A stretch of DNA of 64,000 nt, from NCBI RefSeq assembly GCF_020229735.1, contig NZ_CP083458.1, positions 186,001-250,000 of the forward strand. Direction: 5' to 3'. A model generated the notes under the pieces. That model made no database searches. It was not told the DNA's origin and worked only from the letters and a program-made list of their open reading frames with translations. Origin of the DNA: Deinococcus taeanensis (lineage in GTDB: Bacteria > Deinococcota > Deinococci > Deinococcales > Deinococcaceae). Each line of letters opens with the position of its first letter. Position 1 is the first letter of the stretch. The position numbers and the translations under genes were made by a program. Shown one piece after another: positions 52,551-60,644 of this stretch.

Positions 52551-53482
52551 GCGGGGGCCTTGTGGCGCTGCTCGATGACGTGGCCGCCATCGCGCGCCTC
52601 GCCGCGGCCTCCGTGGACGACATCAGTGCCGCCGCAGGACGCGCCAGCGTGAAAGCCGTGGGGGTGGTCGTGGACGACACGGCGGTCACGCCGCGGTACG
52701 TCACGGGGTTCAACCCGGACCGGGAGCTGCCGGTCATCTGGCGGATCGCGCGCGGCTCCCTGCGCAACAAGGTCGTGTTCATCCTGCCGGTGGCCCTGTT
52801 GCTGAGTGAAGTGCTGCCCGGCGCGATCACCCCGATCCTCATGGTGGGCGGCGCGTACCTGTGCTTTGAGGGCGCCGAGAAACTGCTGGAAGCCGTGCGG
52901 GGGGGACACGAGCAGGACGCCGCGACCGAAGCCCGCCTGGGCAGCCCCGAGCACGAACGGCAGATGATCAGCGGCGCCATCCGGACCGATTTCATCCTGT
53001 CTGCGGAGATCATGGCGATCTCCCTGGCGGAGGTCGCCAGCGAACCGCTGGTGCAGCGCGCCCTGATTCTCGCGGTTGTCGCTCTGCTGATCACGGCGCT
53101 GGTGTACGGCGTGGTGGCCCTGCTCGTCAAGATGGACGACCTGGGGCTGCGGCTGGCACGTGGGCAGACCGGCGCGGCCCGCGCGTTCGGGCGCGGCCTG
53201 GTGAAGGGCATGCCGGTCGTGCTGAGTCTCCTGGCGGGTGTAGGCACCGCCGCCATGCTGTGGGTGGGCGGGCACATCATTCTGGGCGGCGTGGCAGACT
53301 TCGGCCTGGACGGCCCGGAGCACGCTCTGCATGACCTGTCGGTGGCGGCCGGTCACGCCGTACCAGCCATTGGCGGCCTGCTGGAATGGCTGGTGGAAAC
53401 GCTGGGTTCAGCGCTGGTGGGCGCCGTGGTGGGTTTCCTCATCGTGGGCGTGATGCACGTGGTAAACCGCGGCCGACACTGA
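52547..53482 (+). CDS. DUF808 (YedI-like) membrane protein
   Basis: A 311-residue membrane protein. The N-terminus LVALLDDVAAIARLAAASVDD and the ALLLSEVLPGAITPILMVGGAYLCFEGAEK blocks are characteristic of DUF808. There are about six hydrophobic helices. The function is unknown in any organism I can name. The start is the GTG at 52547, next to a GGAGGG site inside the micro-ORF. A small hairpin (53488-53504, CGGCCC/GGGCCG) follows the stop. Confidence 0.88.
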   Translation: MSGGLVALLDDVAAIARLAAASVDDISAAAGRASVKAVGVVVDDTAVTPRYVTGFNPDRELPVIWRIARGSLRNKVVFILPVALLLSEVLPGAITPILMVGGAYLCFEGAEKLLEAVRGGHEQDAATEARLGSPEHERQMISGAIRTDFILSAEIMAISLAEVASEPLVQRALILAVVALLITALVYGVVALLVKMDDLGLRLARGQTGAARAFGRGLVKGMPVVLSLLAGVGTAAMLWVGGHIILGGVADFGLDGPEHALHDLSVAAGHAVPAIGGLLEWLVETLGSALVGAVVGFLIVGVMHVVNRGRH

Positions 53483-54068
53483 AGGCCCGGCCCTGAGGGG
53501 GCCGACCAGCTTCGCCGGCCAGCCGGGCGGACGCCTGACGCGCCGCCGCAGGCCCCGCGCCCCAGCGAGCTTATTGCTGCGTTCACTGCGTCCTGATTCT
53601 CCAGTCGGGTGCCTCTGAAAGGTCAGACTGGACCGCCTTCCCCTGACCCGGCGTTTCCCTGGCGGTGGCCCGTCATGCGTTCCCAGGGTGGACCGGCCGC
53701 CCCAGGAAGAGCAGGCTGGCTTTCAGGAAGCTGAACAGCCCTGAGGCCCCCCTCTGCAGGACCAGAAGGGTAACCTCTGGCCCGCGGCCAGACCTTCTGA
53801 TCCACGTCCGTGCGGAGGGTGGGCTGAACCGCAGTGAGGTTCACATCGACGCCTCTTCCTGCTCCACGAGCGTCTCCTGACGGCCCTGCGGCCGGCGGTC
53901 GTCACGGGTGAGGTCGCAGAGCGCGCCAGCATCAGGTCTGCCAGGACACAATCCGTTCAGGTGCCGGTACGCGGGAGAAGGTGCGAAAGCAGGCGTTTGC
54001 TGGTGGCCGCCCGGGCCTGCTTTCACGTGCGTTCAGTCGGTCGCCGCTTCGGAGGTTGACGCCGCGGG
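53483..54068. other. Gene-free stretch with structured repeats
   Basis: No recognisable gene in 586 bases. Structures present: a hairpin at 53488-53504; a compound hairpin at 53763-53799 (CAGAAGG with CCTTCTG outside, TCTGGCC with GGCCAGA inside); and an inverted repeat GAAAGCAGGC 53985-53994 with GCCTGCTTTC 54015-54024. The last lies about 45 bases past the DUF4956 stop and may terminate the CotH operon. Two short open segments on the minus strand look like chance. Confidence 0.55.
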
Positions 54069-54707
54069 TCACGGAGCACTGTCCGGTTTGCCTGTCCCGG
54101 TGACGCCGGGAGGCTGGGCCTCCGGCGGGACGTGCGTGACGCGCAGCGTCACCACGTCTTTCAGAAAGTCCACCTCACCGATGTCAAGGCGCACGATCTG
54201 CCAGCCCGTTCGGGCCTCCAGGTCGGCAAGCAGGTCTGCGCGGCGGTCCGGGCGGATCAGATCAATCCGTTCGTACTGCACCGTCTGGCGGACCTCCTGC
54301 CTGCGGCGCTGGACACCCAGCAGGCGGCCGTCCTCGGCGGCAGCGGTGGCAAGGACGACGAGGGCGTTCAGCAGAATGAACACGAGAGGCGTGAAATTCC
54401 CGAGGGCGTTCAGGATGGCCAGCGTGGCCACCACGAACAGGTACGTCAGCGCCTTGTTGGAGATGCCCTCAGTGCGGTAACGCAGAAGACTGAACACGGC
54501 GAACAGACCGAACCCCAGTCCTGCGGGCAGTTCGAGGTTCATGAGCACGGAGGCGACGAGGAACGTCGTCAGTCCAAACACGAACAGACTGAACGCCAGT
54601 TCCCGGTCCCGCTGAGCCGGGTAGTAGAGCCACCGCACGATCGTCAGGACCGCGATGGTGTTGAGGAGAAGACGGCCGGCAACATCCAGGTGGAGGCCGG
54701 TCAGCAT
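54069..54707 (-). CDS. DUF4956 membrane protein
   Basis: A 212-residue protein with about four N-terminal hydrophobic helices (for example ELAFSLFVFGLTTFLVASVL) and the DUF4956 core GLGFGLFAVFSLLRYRTEGI, followed by a soluble C-terminal domain. DUF4956 genes typically stand beside VTC-domain and CotH genes, as here. The start ATG at 54705-54707 makes a TGATG overlap with the VTC stop; a GTG one codon upstream is equally possible. Confidence 0.9.
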   Translation of the reverse strand: MLTGLHLDVAGRLLLNTIAVLTIVRWLYYPAQRDRELAFSLFVFGLTTFLVASVLMNLELPAGLGFGLFAVFSLLRYRTEGISNKALTYLFVVATLAILNALGNFTPLVFILLNALVVLATAAAEDGRLLGVQRRRQEVRQTVQYERIDLIRPDRRADLLADLEARTGWQIVRLDIGEVDFLKDVVTLRVTHVPPEAQPPGVTGTGKPDSAP

Positions 54708-55522
54708 CACGCGTTCCCTGGGGCCGCGGACCACTTCGGCTGGGCGAGCCGGGCGAGGTGCAACAACTGCGGCTTAAAGGCGTTCCGTTTCAGGGTCGGG
54801 TACAGCAGGGCGCAGCCCACGCCGTATTTGCTGAAGGGCTGCCCGCGCAGCGCCTGCTGCTGGGCAAACGGCAGGAACGCCGACTGTGTGACGCCGCCGG
54901 CGCACTTGAGTTCAATCACCACAAGGTCAGGGAACGTGCGGGTCACGGCGCCGTCGGGGGAACTCAGGGTCAGGTTCAGGTCGAACGTGAGGCGCTCCTG
55001 GCGCGGCACGTTGACCAGTGTCAGGCGGTCACAGTCCACACGAAGTTTCGGTTCCAGCTGCGCAGTGCCCAGGGCCGGCAGGTGGCCGGCCAGGAATGCC
55101 GCCTGCGCCGCCGGGAGGTCGGTGCCGGGCGTCATCAGGGTGCGTTCCTTGCGGGTGCGGCCCTTGGGGTCGCGGAGTTTGACCTCCATGAACGTCTGGC
55201 CGGTCGCGCGGTACTGCCGGTAGCGGACCTTGTGCCGCCGCGCCTGACCGTTGTGGTGGGCGCGGTACATGCTGAAGTCCAGCGTGTCGTGGTACACGCT
55301 GCTGTAACCCTGGAGGCGCGTTCCGCTGATGTCCAGGGCGTGATAGTGCGCCCAGAGGGCGGGAAGCAGGTCACACACGAGGGGGAGGGTGCTGAGGTAC
55401 TTGTATTCCACACGGTCCATCAGGGCCGCGGCCTGGGTGTCGGCGAGACTGATGGACCTGAAGCCCTGGAGGGCGTCATGAAGCGCGGAATGCGCGGGGT
55501 TGGGGGCACAGCTGTGTGGCAT
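54707..55522 (-). CDS. VTC-domain protein (polyphosphate polymerase-like)
   Basis: A 271-residue soluble protein with the VTC tunnel fold. Motifs: RVEYKYL, SVYHDTLDFSMYRAH, KVRYRQYRATGQTFMEVKLRD, then KGRTRKERT, VVIELKC and SKYGVG. Basic and acidic residues placed this way line the ATP and polyphosphate tunnel of yeast VTC4, which makes polyphosphate from ATP. Bacterial VTC proteins are mostly uncharacterised. RBS AGAGGAG. It is the middle gene of the CotH-VTC-DUF4956 operon. Confidence 0.9.
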   Translation of the reverse strand: MPHSCAPNPAHSALHDALQGFRSISLADTQAAALMDRVEYKYLSTLPLVCDLLPALWAHYHALDISGTRLQGYSSVYHDTLDFSMYRAHHNGQARRHKVRYRQYRATGQTFMEVKLRDPKGRTRKERTLMTPGTDLPAAQAAFLAGHLPALGTAQLEPKLRVDCDRLTLVNVPRQERLTFDLNLTLSSPDGAVTRTFPDLVVIELKCAGGVTQSAFLPFAQQQALRGQPFSKYGVGCALLYPTLKRNAFKPQLLHLARLAQPKWSAAPGNA

Positions 55523-55550
55523 GTCATCTCCTCTGACGGGGGTGGGCAGC

Positions 55551-56879
55551 TTACCAGCCGGGTTTCATAAGGGCGTTGATGTTGCTGTCCATCCAGCGGG
55601 CGCGGGCGGTCAGCCAGGTGCGCAGGGCGGCGACGTCATCGGGGTAGCGGCTGGCGGCGGCCGCGCCGGGAATGACCGTTTGACCGGCGATGGGCCAACG
55701 CGTGAAGTTCCGCTGGGCCGGCAGGGTCAGGCGCGTGGCGTCGCGGTCGAGGTCACTGATCAGGCTCTCGATCGTGCCGGCGCTGCGCAGGGCCTTCCAC
55801 CGCTGCACGAAGCGCCGGACAAAGGTGGGGTCGTCATACAGGACCTCGGTGAACAGCGCGGTCCGGAAAACCCAGCCGCTGGGCTGGTCGAAGTCGGCCC
55901 GGCCGCTGTTGCCCATGCCGCGGTCCATATCCCAGACCGGGCCGAAGGTTACGCGGCCGGGTCTGGCCGCGCCGGAGGCGCCGGACGCTGGCAGGTCGAC
56001 CGTGAGGTAGGTGCTGGCGAAGAACGCGTCGGCATTCTTGAAGTACTCGTTGAGCAGCACAAAGTCCACGAGCGCGTCGAGGTCGACGGCATTCAGGTAT
56101 TGGCCCCCCGGGCGTCCCGGGTCGGGGTGGTAAAGGGACTGCGCGAAGTTCACGACCACCGCTTCAAGAGCGGCCTTCATGGCGGAACTGAGCGCCTTCC
56201 CTTTGGGGCTCTCGATGACCAGTACCGTGCCGGATTCCGGGAGCTTGAAGCTCGCGTCGCCGGGTTTCACGCGGTCCGGGGGCGTGATCTGCAGCAGTGC
56301 GCCTTGGGCGCTCAGGGAGATGCGCTGGGCCTGCGGTTCGAGTTTTTCCTCCAGGATGTAGACGCCCTGATATTCGCCATTCAGGATGAGTTCGACCGGA
56401 ACGGTGCGGCTGGCGTAACGGCCCAGGCGCCGTGACAGGTTGTACGCCACGCTGTCGCGCAGGAGGGTCGGGTCGGTGTACGCGGCCGACAGGATCCAGT
56501 TGCGACCTGCGGGCAGGCCCAACAGGCTGACTGGGCTGGCTTTCCCGTCAGCTCCCCGGGTTTCCAGGCTGTACTGCTTTTTGGGAAAGGCCTGAGAACT
56601 GGAGCCCCGGATTTCGATGCCAATGGCCCCCTGATAACTGTTGGGGGGGTCACTGGGGCGATTTCGGGTGGTGCCGCCCTGGTTCGTCACGCTGAGCGTG
56701 GCTGCCGTTTTGGGTTCGTCGTTGATGGCCCGTCCCTGAGTTGCGATGTTGAGCAGAGGCAGAGGCGTTGCGAAGGTCAGCGGGACAGCCACAGGGGCAG
56801 TTGAAGAGGTGCTTTGTCCGGTTACGGGGCCCTGAAGTGCACTGAACAGGATCAGCGCCAGCGCGTAGTTGGTCTTCAT
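55551..56879 (-). CDS. CotH-family protein (secreted atypical kinase fold)
   Basis: A 442-residue protein with an N-terminal signal peptide (MKTNYALALILFSALQG then cleavage near VTGQS). The CotH domain is typical: IGIEIRGSSSQAFPKKQYSLE, RNWILSAAYTDPTLLRDSVAY, the GEYQGVYILEEKLE block and FGPVWDMDRGMGNSG. CotH of Bacillus is a secreted protein kinase that phosphorylates spore-coat proteins. Deinococcus does not sporulate, so the target here is a different surface or matrix protein. The ATG lies 8 bases after a TACCAT box, with no Shine-Dalgarno. Confidence 0.92.
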   Translation of the reverse strand: MKTNYALALILFSALQGPVTGQSTSSTAPVAVPLTFATPLPLLNIATQGRAINDEPKTAATLSVTNQGGTTRNRPSDPPNSYQGAIGIEIRGSSSQAFPKKQYSLETRGADGKASPVSLLGLPAGRNWILSAAYTDPTLLRDSVAYNLSRRLGRYASRTVPVELILNGEYQGVYILEEKLEPQAQRISLSAQGALLQITPPDRVKPGDASFKLPESGTVLVIESPKGKALSSAMKAALEAVVVNFAQSLYHPDPGRPGGQYLNAVDLDALVDFVLLNEYFKNADAFFASTYLTVDLPASGASGAARPGRVTFGPVWDMDRGMGNSGRADFDQPSGWVFRTALFTEVLYDDPTFVRRFVQRWKALRSAGTIESLISDLDRDATRLTLPAQRNFTRWPIAGQTVIPGAAAASRYPDDVAALRTWLTARARWMDSNINALMKPGW

Positions 56880-57450
56880 TCACACGCATGGTAAGCGCGT
56901 AAATACCGGGCAGCAGGGGGGTAAGTCCCAAGTGTGAATGCGGGATGAGGCTCATGCAGGCTGTGGGCGCGCCTCGGGTTAAGCCCCTTGGCCGGAAGCG
57001 CAGCCTGGTAGAAAGGTTCGCTCCCTGCTGCCCTCTGAGGCCCTCGGGTCGACGTGACCCAGGAGGCCTTGCGGCGGCAGTGAACCGCCCGGTCGCGGGG
57101 GCCTCCGCACATCGCTTGACAGGCCATTGACGCCACGACGCTTCCCGTGCTGGTGCACTGCTTGAGCGACGGCCCGCCGGGTGATCGTCCGGCTGGGTGA
57201 GCCGCCAGGGGCATCTGGTCTGGCACTCTGGACCTGTGGCGCTGCGGCGTGAGGTTCAGTGCCGTACTGCTGGCCTTCTTTCAGGCGGCCAGCCCGCGGC
57301 CCTGGGCCGCAGTTTTTCAACGGCGGCCCAGGAAAGGCCGGAAAGGGTGCGGGTTGCGACCGCCCGGCGGCAGGAGAAGGCACGCGTGAACCGCCCCCGT
57401 CACCACCGGTCTGGCGTCTGAATCTCTGGTGCCCTTGACAGCCAGCGGGT
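56880..57450. other. Gene-free stretch upstream of the CotH gene
   Basis: No convincing gene. A TACCAT box (56888-56893) on the minus strand lies 8 bases before the CotH ATG and is the probable promoter element. The rest contains only compositional open segments. Confidence 0.45.
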
Positions 57451-58089
57451 TCAGGGCAGGCGCAGGGTCAGGACGACGTGCTCCGCCGGGTGGCCCAACC
57501 AGGGGGTCCACAGAGCGCTGAGGCGGCGTTCAGTGACGGTAAAGCCGTGCCGGCGGTACAGGCGGAGCGCCGCGCGGTTCTCGGTCGTAGTGGAGAGCTG
57601 GACGCCCGGGACGTTCGCGGCGCGCAGCACGTGCAGGTGCGCTTCGAGCAGGGCGTCGCCCAGGCCGGCGCCCCGCGCTTCAGGCCGCAGGTTTATGTGA
57701 AGGTGTGCTGGGAAGCGGTCCTCCGGGGCGTGAGGGCCGGGGTGGCGGGCGGCGCGCCACAGGTACGTCAGTGAGGTGGGCAGGGCGGACGGTGGACGCG
57801 CCGCGCGCCACATGCCCGTGAGGACCAGCCGGGCCAGGGTGCGGCGGTACAGGGCGGGGTCGCGGGCGCCCACGATATAGCCGGCCAGTGTGGCGGCGTC
57901 CCGTGAAGGCGCCACGAAGCAGCCGTGCCCGGCCCCCTGGAAGTACGGCGCGGTCCACAGCAGCCTGAACAGCGGCCGTGAGGGAAAATACGTCTGGGCG
58001 CCCGCACCGAAGAACCCGGTGTCGTAGGCGACGTCGCCCGCGGCGTCCTGGTCGGCGGGCGTGGCGGGGCGGGGTGGCGGGAGCGGCAT
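57451..58089 (-). CDS. GNAT-family N-acetyltransferase
   Basis: A 212-residue acetyltransferase. The acetyl-CoA loop region reads INLRPEARGAGLGDALLEAH, and the downstream NRAALRLYRRHGF is the typical C-terminal beta-alpha motif. The N-terminus has extra aromatic-rich sequence. Substrate is unknown. It starts at MPLPPPRP, 4 bases after the molybdoenzyme stop, so it is co-transcribed with it. Confidence 0.88.
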   Translation of the reverse strand: MPLPPPRPATPADQDAAGDVAYDTGFFGAGAQTYFPSRPLFRLLWTAPYFQGAGHGCFVAPSRDAATLAGYIVGARDPALYRRTLARLVLTGMWRAARPPSALPTSLTYLWRAARHPGPHAPEDRFPAHLHINLRPEARGAGLGDALLEAHLHVLRAANVPGVQLSTTTENRAALRLYRRHGFTVTERRLSALWTPWLGHPAEHVVLTLRLP

Positions 58090-58093
58090 TACC

Positions 58094-60208
58094 TCAGTCG
58101 GCGGCCACGCTGGCGCCTTCAGGGACGGCCTCGATGCGGATGGGCGTGCCGGTCAGGGCGGCGTTGCCGGTCAGGGCGTCCGTCCGGTGGGGATCAGTCA
58201 GGTCGTTCAGGCTGACGCCCGGCGAGGCGGCCGCCACATGGAGTTTCACGCCGCGGCGGGCATGTCCGAAACCGTGAGGCAGGCAGGCCACGCCGGGCAT
58301 CAGGTCCTCGGTGAGTTCCAGTGGCGCGGTGACGCTGCCCACGCGGGAGGTGATGCGCACCGGCTGGCCGTCGCGCAGTCCGGCCGCGTCGGCGGGGTGA
58401 ACCTGCAGGGTGCAGCGGTCTGCGCCTCGCATCAGGCGCGGGGTGTTGTGCATCCAGGAGTTGTTGCTGCGCAGCTGCCGCCGCCCGATCAGGACGAGGG
58501 GTGGGGGCGGGGTGTGCAGCGCGGCGTGCAGGCGTGGCAGGTCGCCCAGCATGGACGCGGGGGCCAGTTGAATGCGGCCGCTGGCCGTCAGGAGGCGTCC
58601 GGGAAGCACGCTCTGCATGGGGCCCAGGTCCAGGCCGTGCGGGTGGGCCCGCACGTCGTCCAGGGTGAGGTGGTACGGGCCGTGGCGCAGTCCGGCGTCC
58701 AGGCGCGCGGCGGGCGCGGCGAGGGCCCGGCCCGTGAGGCGTTCGGTCAGGCCGGAGAAGATCTGATGATCAAAGCGCTGCTGCGGCGTGATGGGAAACA
58801 CGGGGGCATTGAGGCGGGCGGTGGTGCGCACGGCGAAGTGGTGGAAGATCACGTCGTAATGCTCGACTTCCAGTCCGAACGCCGGGGGGAGGATCACGTG
58901 GGCGTGGCGGGTCGTTTCGTTCAGGTACGGGTCGATACTGACCATGAAGTCCAGCGTGCTGAGCGCCTCATCGAGCCGGGTGCCGTCGGGGGTGCTCAGG
59001 ACCGGGTTGCCGGCGACCGTGACCAGGGCGCGGACCTGTCCGGCGCCGGGCGTGAGGATCTCGTCGGCCAGGGTGACGCTGGGCAGTTCCCCGTCGAATT
59101 CGGGCAGACCCCGCACGCGGCTGCGGTGGCGGCCGTGATGGGTCTGACCGGGCAGGGCCCCGGTGAGCAGGTCGAAGGCGGGGCGGGGGAACATGGCGCC
59201 GCCTTCGCGGTCGAGGTTGCCGGTCGCGATGTTCAGCGCGTTGATCAGCCACTGGCACAGCCCGCCGAATTCCTGCACGCTCAGGCCGATGCGGCCGTAG
59301 GCGACGGCGTGCGCCGCCTGGGCGAAGGCGCGCGCAAGGTCGCGCGTCACGGCGGCAGGCACGCCGGTCCGGTCCTGCACGGCTTCGGGGGTGTAGGGGC
59401 GCGCGGCGCCGCGCAGGGTGTCCAGGCCGTCCGTCACCCCGGCGAGGCGGCCGGGCCGGGCGAGGTTCTCCTCGAATATCACGTTCAGGAGGGCCAGAAG
59501 AAACAGGGCGTCACTGCCGGGCCGGATGTGGTGGAAGTCTGTGGCGTGCGAGGCGCTTTCGGTGCGGCGGGGGTCGAGCAGCACGATGCGCCCGCCCCGG
59601 TCGCGGATGGCGCGCAGCCGCTCGCGCATGCCGGGCGCCGTCAGGATGCTGCCGTTGCTGGCCAGCGGGTTGGCGCCCAGCATCAGCAGGAACTCCGTGC
59701 GGTCCACATCCGGAATGGGCAGCAGCAGGGGGTGACCGAACATCTCCGCACCTGCGTAGTGGTGAGGCAGCTGGTCGGTGCTGGTGGCGCTGAAGCGGTT
59801 GCGGGTCCCGAGGGCTTTGAGGAAGGCGCCGGCGGTGAGCAGTGTGCCGCTGTTGTGCACGCTGGGGTTGCCCTGGAAGGTGGCGATGGCGTCCGGGCCG
59901 TGCGCCGTGCGCAGCGCCTGGAGGCGCGACGCGACGAGGTCCAGGGCGTCGTCCCAGTCCAGTTCGTGCCAGGTGTCGCCGTCACGGCGCATGGGCCGGG
60001 TGAGGCGGTCCGGGTCTGCGTGCAGGTCGGGCAGGGCCGCACCTTTAGGACAGATGTGCCCGCGGGAGAGGGGATCGTCGGGGTCGCCGCGAACATCGGT
60101 GACCCGGCCGCCCTGCACCGTGATGCGCAGGCCGCAGATGGCCTCACAGAGGTTGCAGGCGCGGGTGTGAACGCCGTCAGCAGGGTGGGCCGGTGCGGGG
60201 TGGGTCAT
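58094..60208 (-). CDS. Molybdopterin-dependent oxidoreductase, formate-dehydrogenase-like
   Basis: A 704-residue Mo/W-bis-MGD enzyme without a Tat signal. The N-terminal 4Fe-4S site is CNLCEAICG with the fourth Cys in HICPKGAAL. The molybdopterin domain has TSTDQLPHHYAGA, LLMLGANPLASNGS, LLDPRRTESA and ALNIATGNLDREGG. The C-terminal barrel has LIGRRQLRSNNSWMHN. It is related to formate dehydrogenase alpha and other single-subunit members; the substrate is not evident. RBS GGAGGTCCAC. It heads a two-gene unit with a GNAT protein. Confidence 0.9.
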   Translation of the reverse strand: MTHPAPAHPADGVHTRACNLCEAICGLRITVQGGRVTDVRGDPDDPLSRGHICPKGAALPDLHADPDRLTRPMRRDGDTWHELDWDDALDLVASRLQALRTAHGPDAIATFQGNPSVHNSGTLLTAGAFLKALGTRNRFSATSTDQLPHHYAGAEMFGHPLLLPIPDVDRTEFLLMLGANPLASNGSILTAPGMRERLRAIRDRGGRIVLLDPRRTESASHATDFHHIRPGSDALFLLALLNVIFEENLARPGRLAGVTDGLDTLRGAARPYTPEAVQDRTGVPAAVTRDLARAFAQAAHAVAYGRIGLSVQEFGGLCQWLINALNIATGNLDREGGAMFPRPAFDLLTGALPGQTHHGRHRSRVRGLPEFDGELPSVTLADEILTPGAGQVRALVTVAGNPVLSTPDGTRLDEALSTLDFMVSIDPYLNETTRHAHVILPPAFGLEVEHYDVIFHHFAVRTTARLNAPVFPITPQQRFDHQIFSGLTERLTGRALAAPAARLDAGLRHGPYHLTLDDVRAHPHGLDLGPMQSVLPGRLLTASGRIQLAPASMLGDLPRLHAALHTPPPPLVLIGRRQLRSNNSWMHNTPRLMRGADRCTLQVHPADAAGLRDGQPVRITSRVGSVTAPLELTEDLMPGVACLPHGFGHARRGVKLHVAAASPGVSLNDLTDPHRTDALTGNAALTGTPIRIEAVPEGASVAAD

Positions 60209-60644
60209 GTGGACCTCCAGGGGGTGAATGCGGGCAGTATCGCATGTGGCCGGTTGTCTGCGGACGGTGAATCGTCAGGCTGTCATGGTCCCTGCACAGG
60301 GGACGGCCGTCTCGTATAGTCGGACGTTTTTCTGGTGGTGCGGCACTGAACGCAGCAGGTCGTGTTTTCACATCGGGCACGCGGAATCCCCCATTTGGGG
60401 GATAAGAAAACTTCACATGCTGTCTAGACAGATTGCGCCGGGCGCAGCTGACAGTCTGACAACAGCAATTGACCCCCCCGCCCCTGCCAACTAACATTCC
60501 GTTCACGAGTTCATCAGAAATCCTCCCGCTCTACCGTTCGCGCTTCTCCACACGAACAGCACGGCAACCCGCTCTGGCGCCACCGCGCCCGCAGCGTGAG
60601 GCCCCGTCTGTTTCACCTCCACCTCCCAAGGAGTGCCGTACCTC
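60209..60644. other. Long divergent control region with palindrome and hairpin
   Basis: A 436-base gap with AT-rich parts. It contains a TGCACA-16-TATAGT promoter-like pair (60293-60320), a hairpin ATCCCCC-ATTT-GGGGGAT (60386-60403) and a perfect CTGTCTAGACAG palindrome (60420-60431). Confidence 0.5.
60469..60497 (+). promoter_or_regulatory. Promoter of the Ig-like lipoprotein gene
   Basis: -35 TTGACC (60469-60474), 17-base spacer, -10 TAACAT (60492-60497). The leader is about 140 bases long with AAGGAG before the ATG. The CTGTCTAGACAG palindrome lies 37 bases upstream of the -35. Confidence 0.7.

Noticed and set aside
53623..54026. Two small minus-strand frames as possible transposase remnants
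   Set aside because: I could not match them to any transposase motif (no DDE or HUH pattern), and no terminal inverted repeats or target duplications were seen.
60386..60403. Hairpin with perfect stem as an intrinsic terminator
   Set aside because: It is followed by A residues rather than T on the plus strand and there is no T-run on the minus strand at the proper side; no gene ends there.
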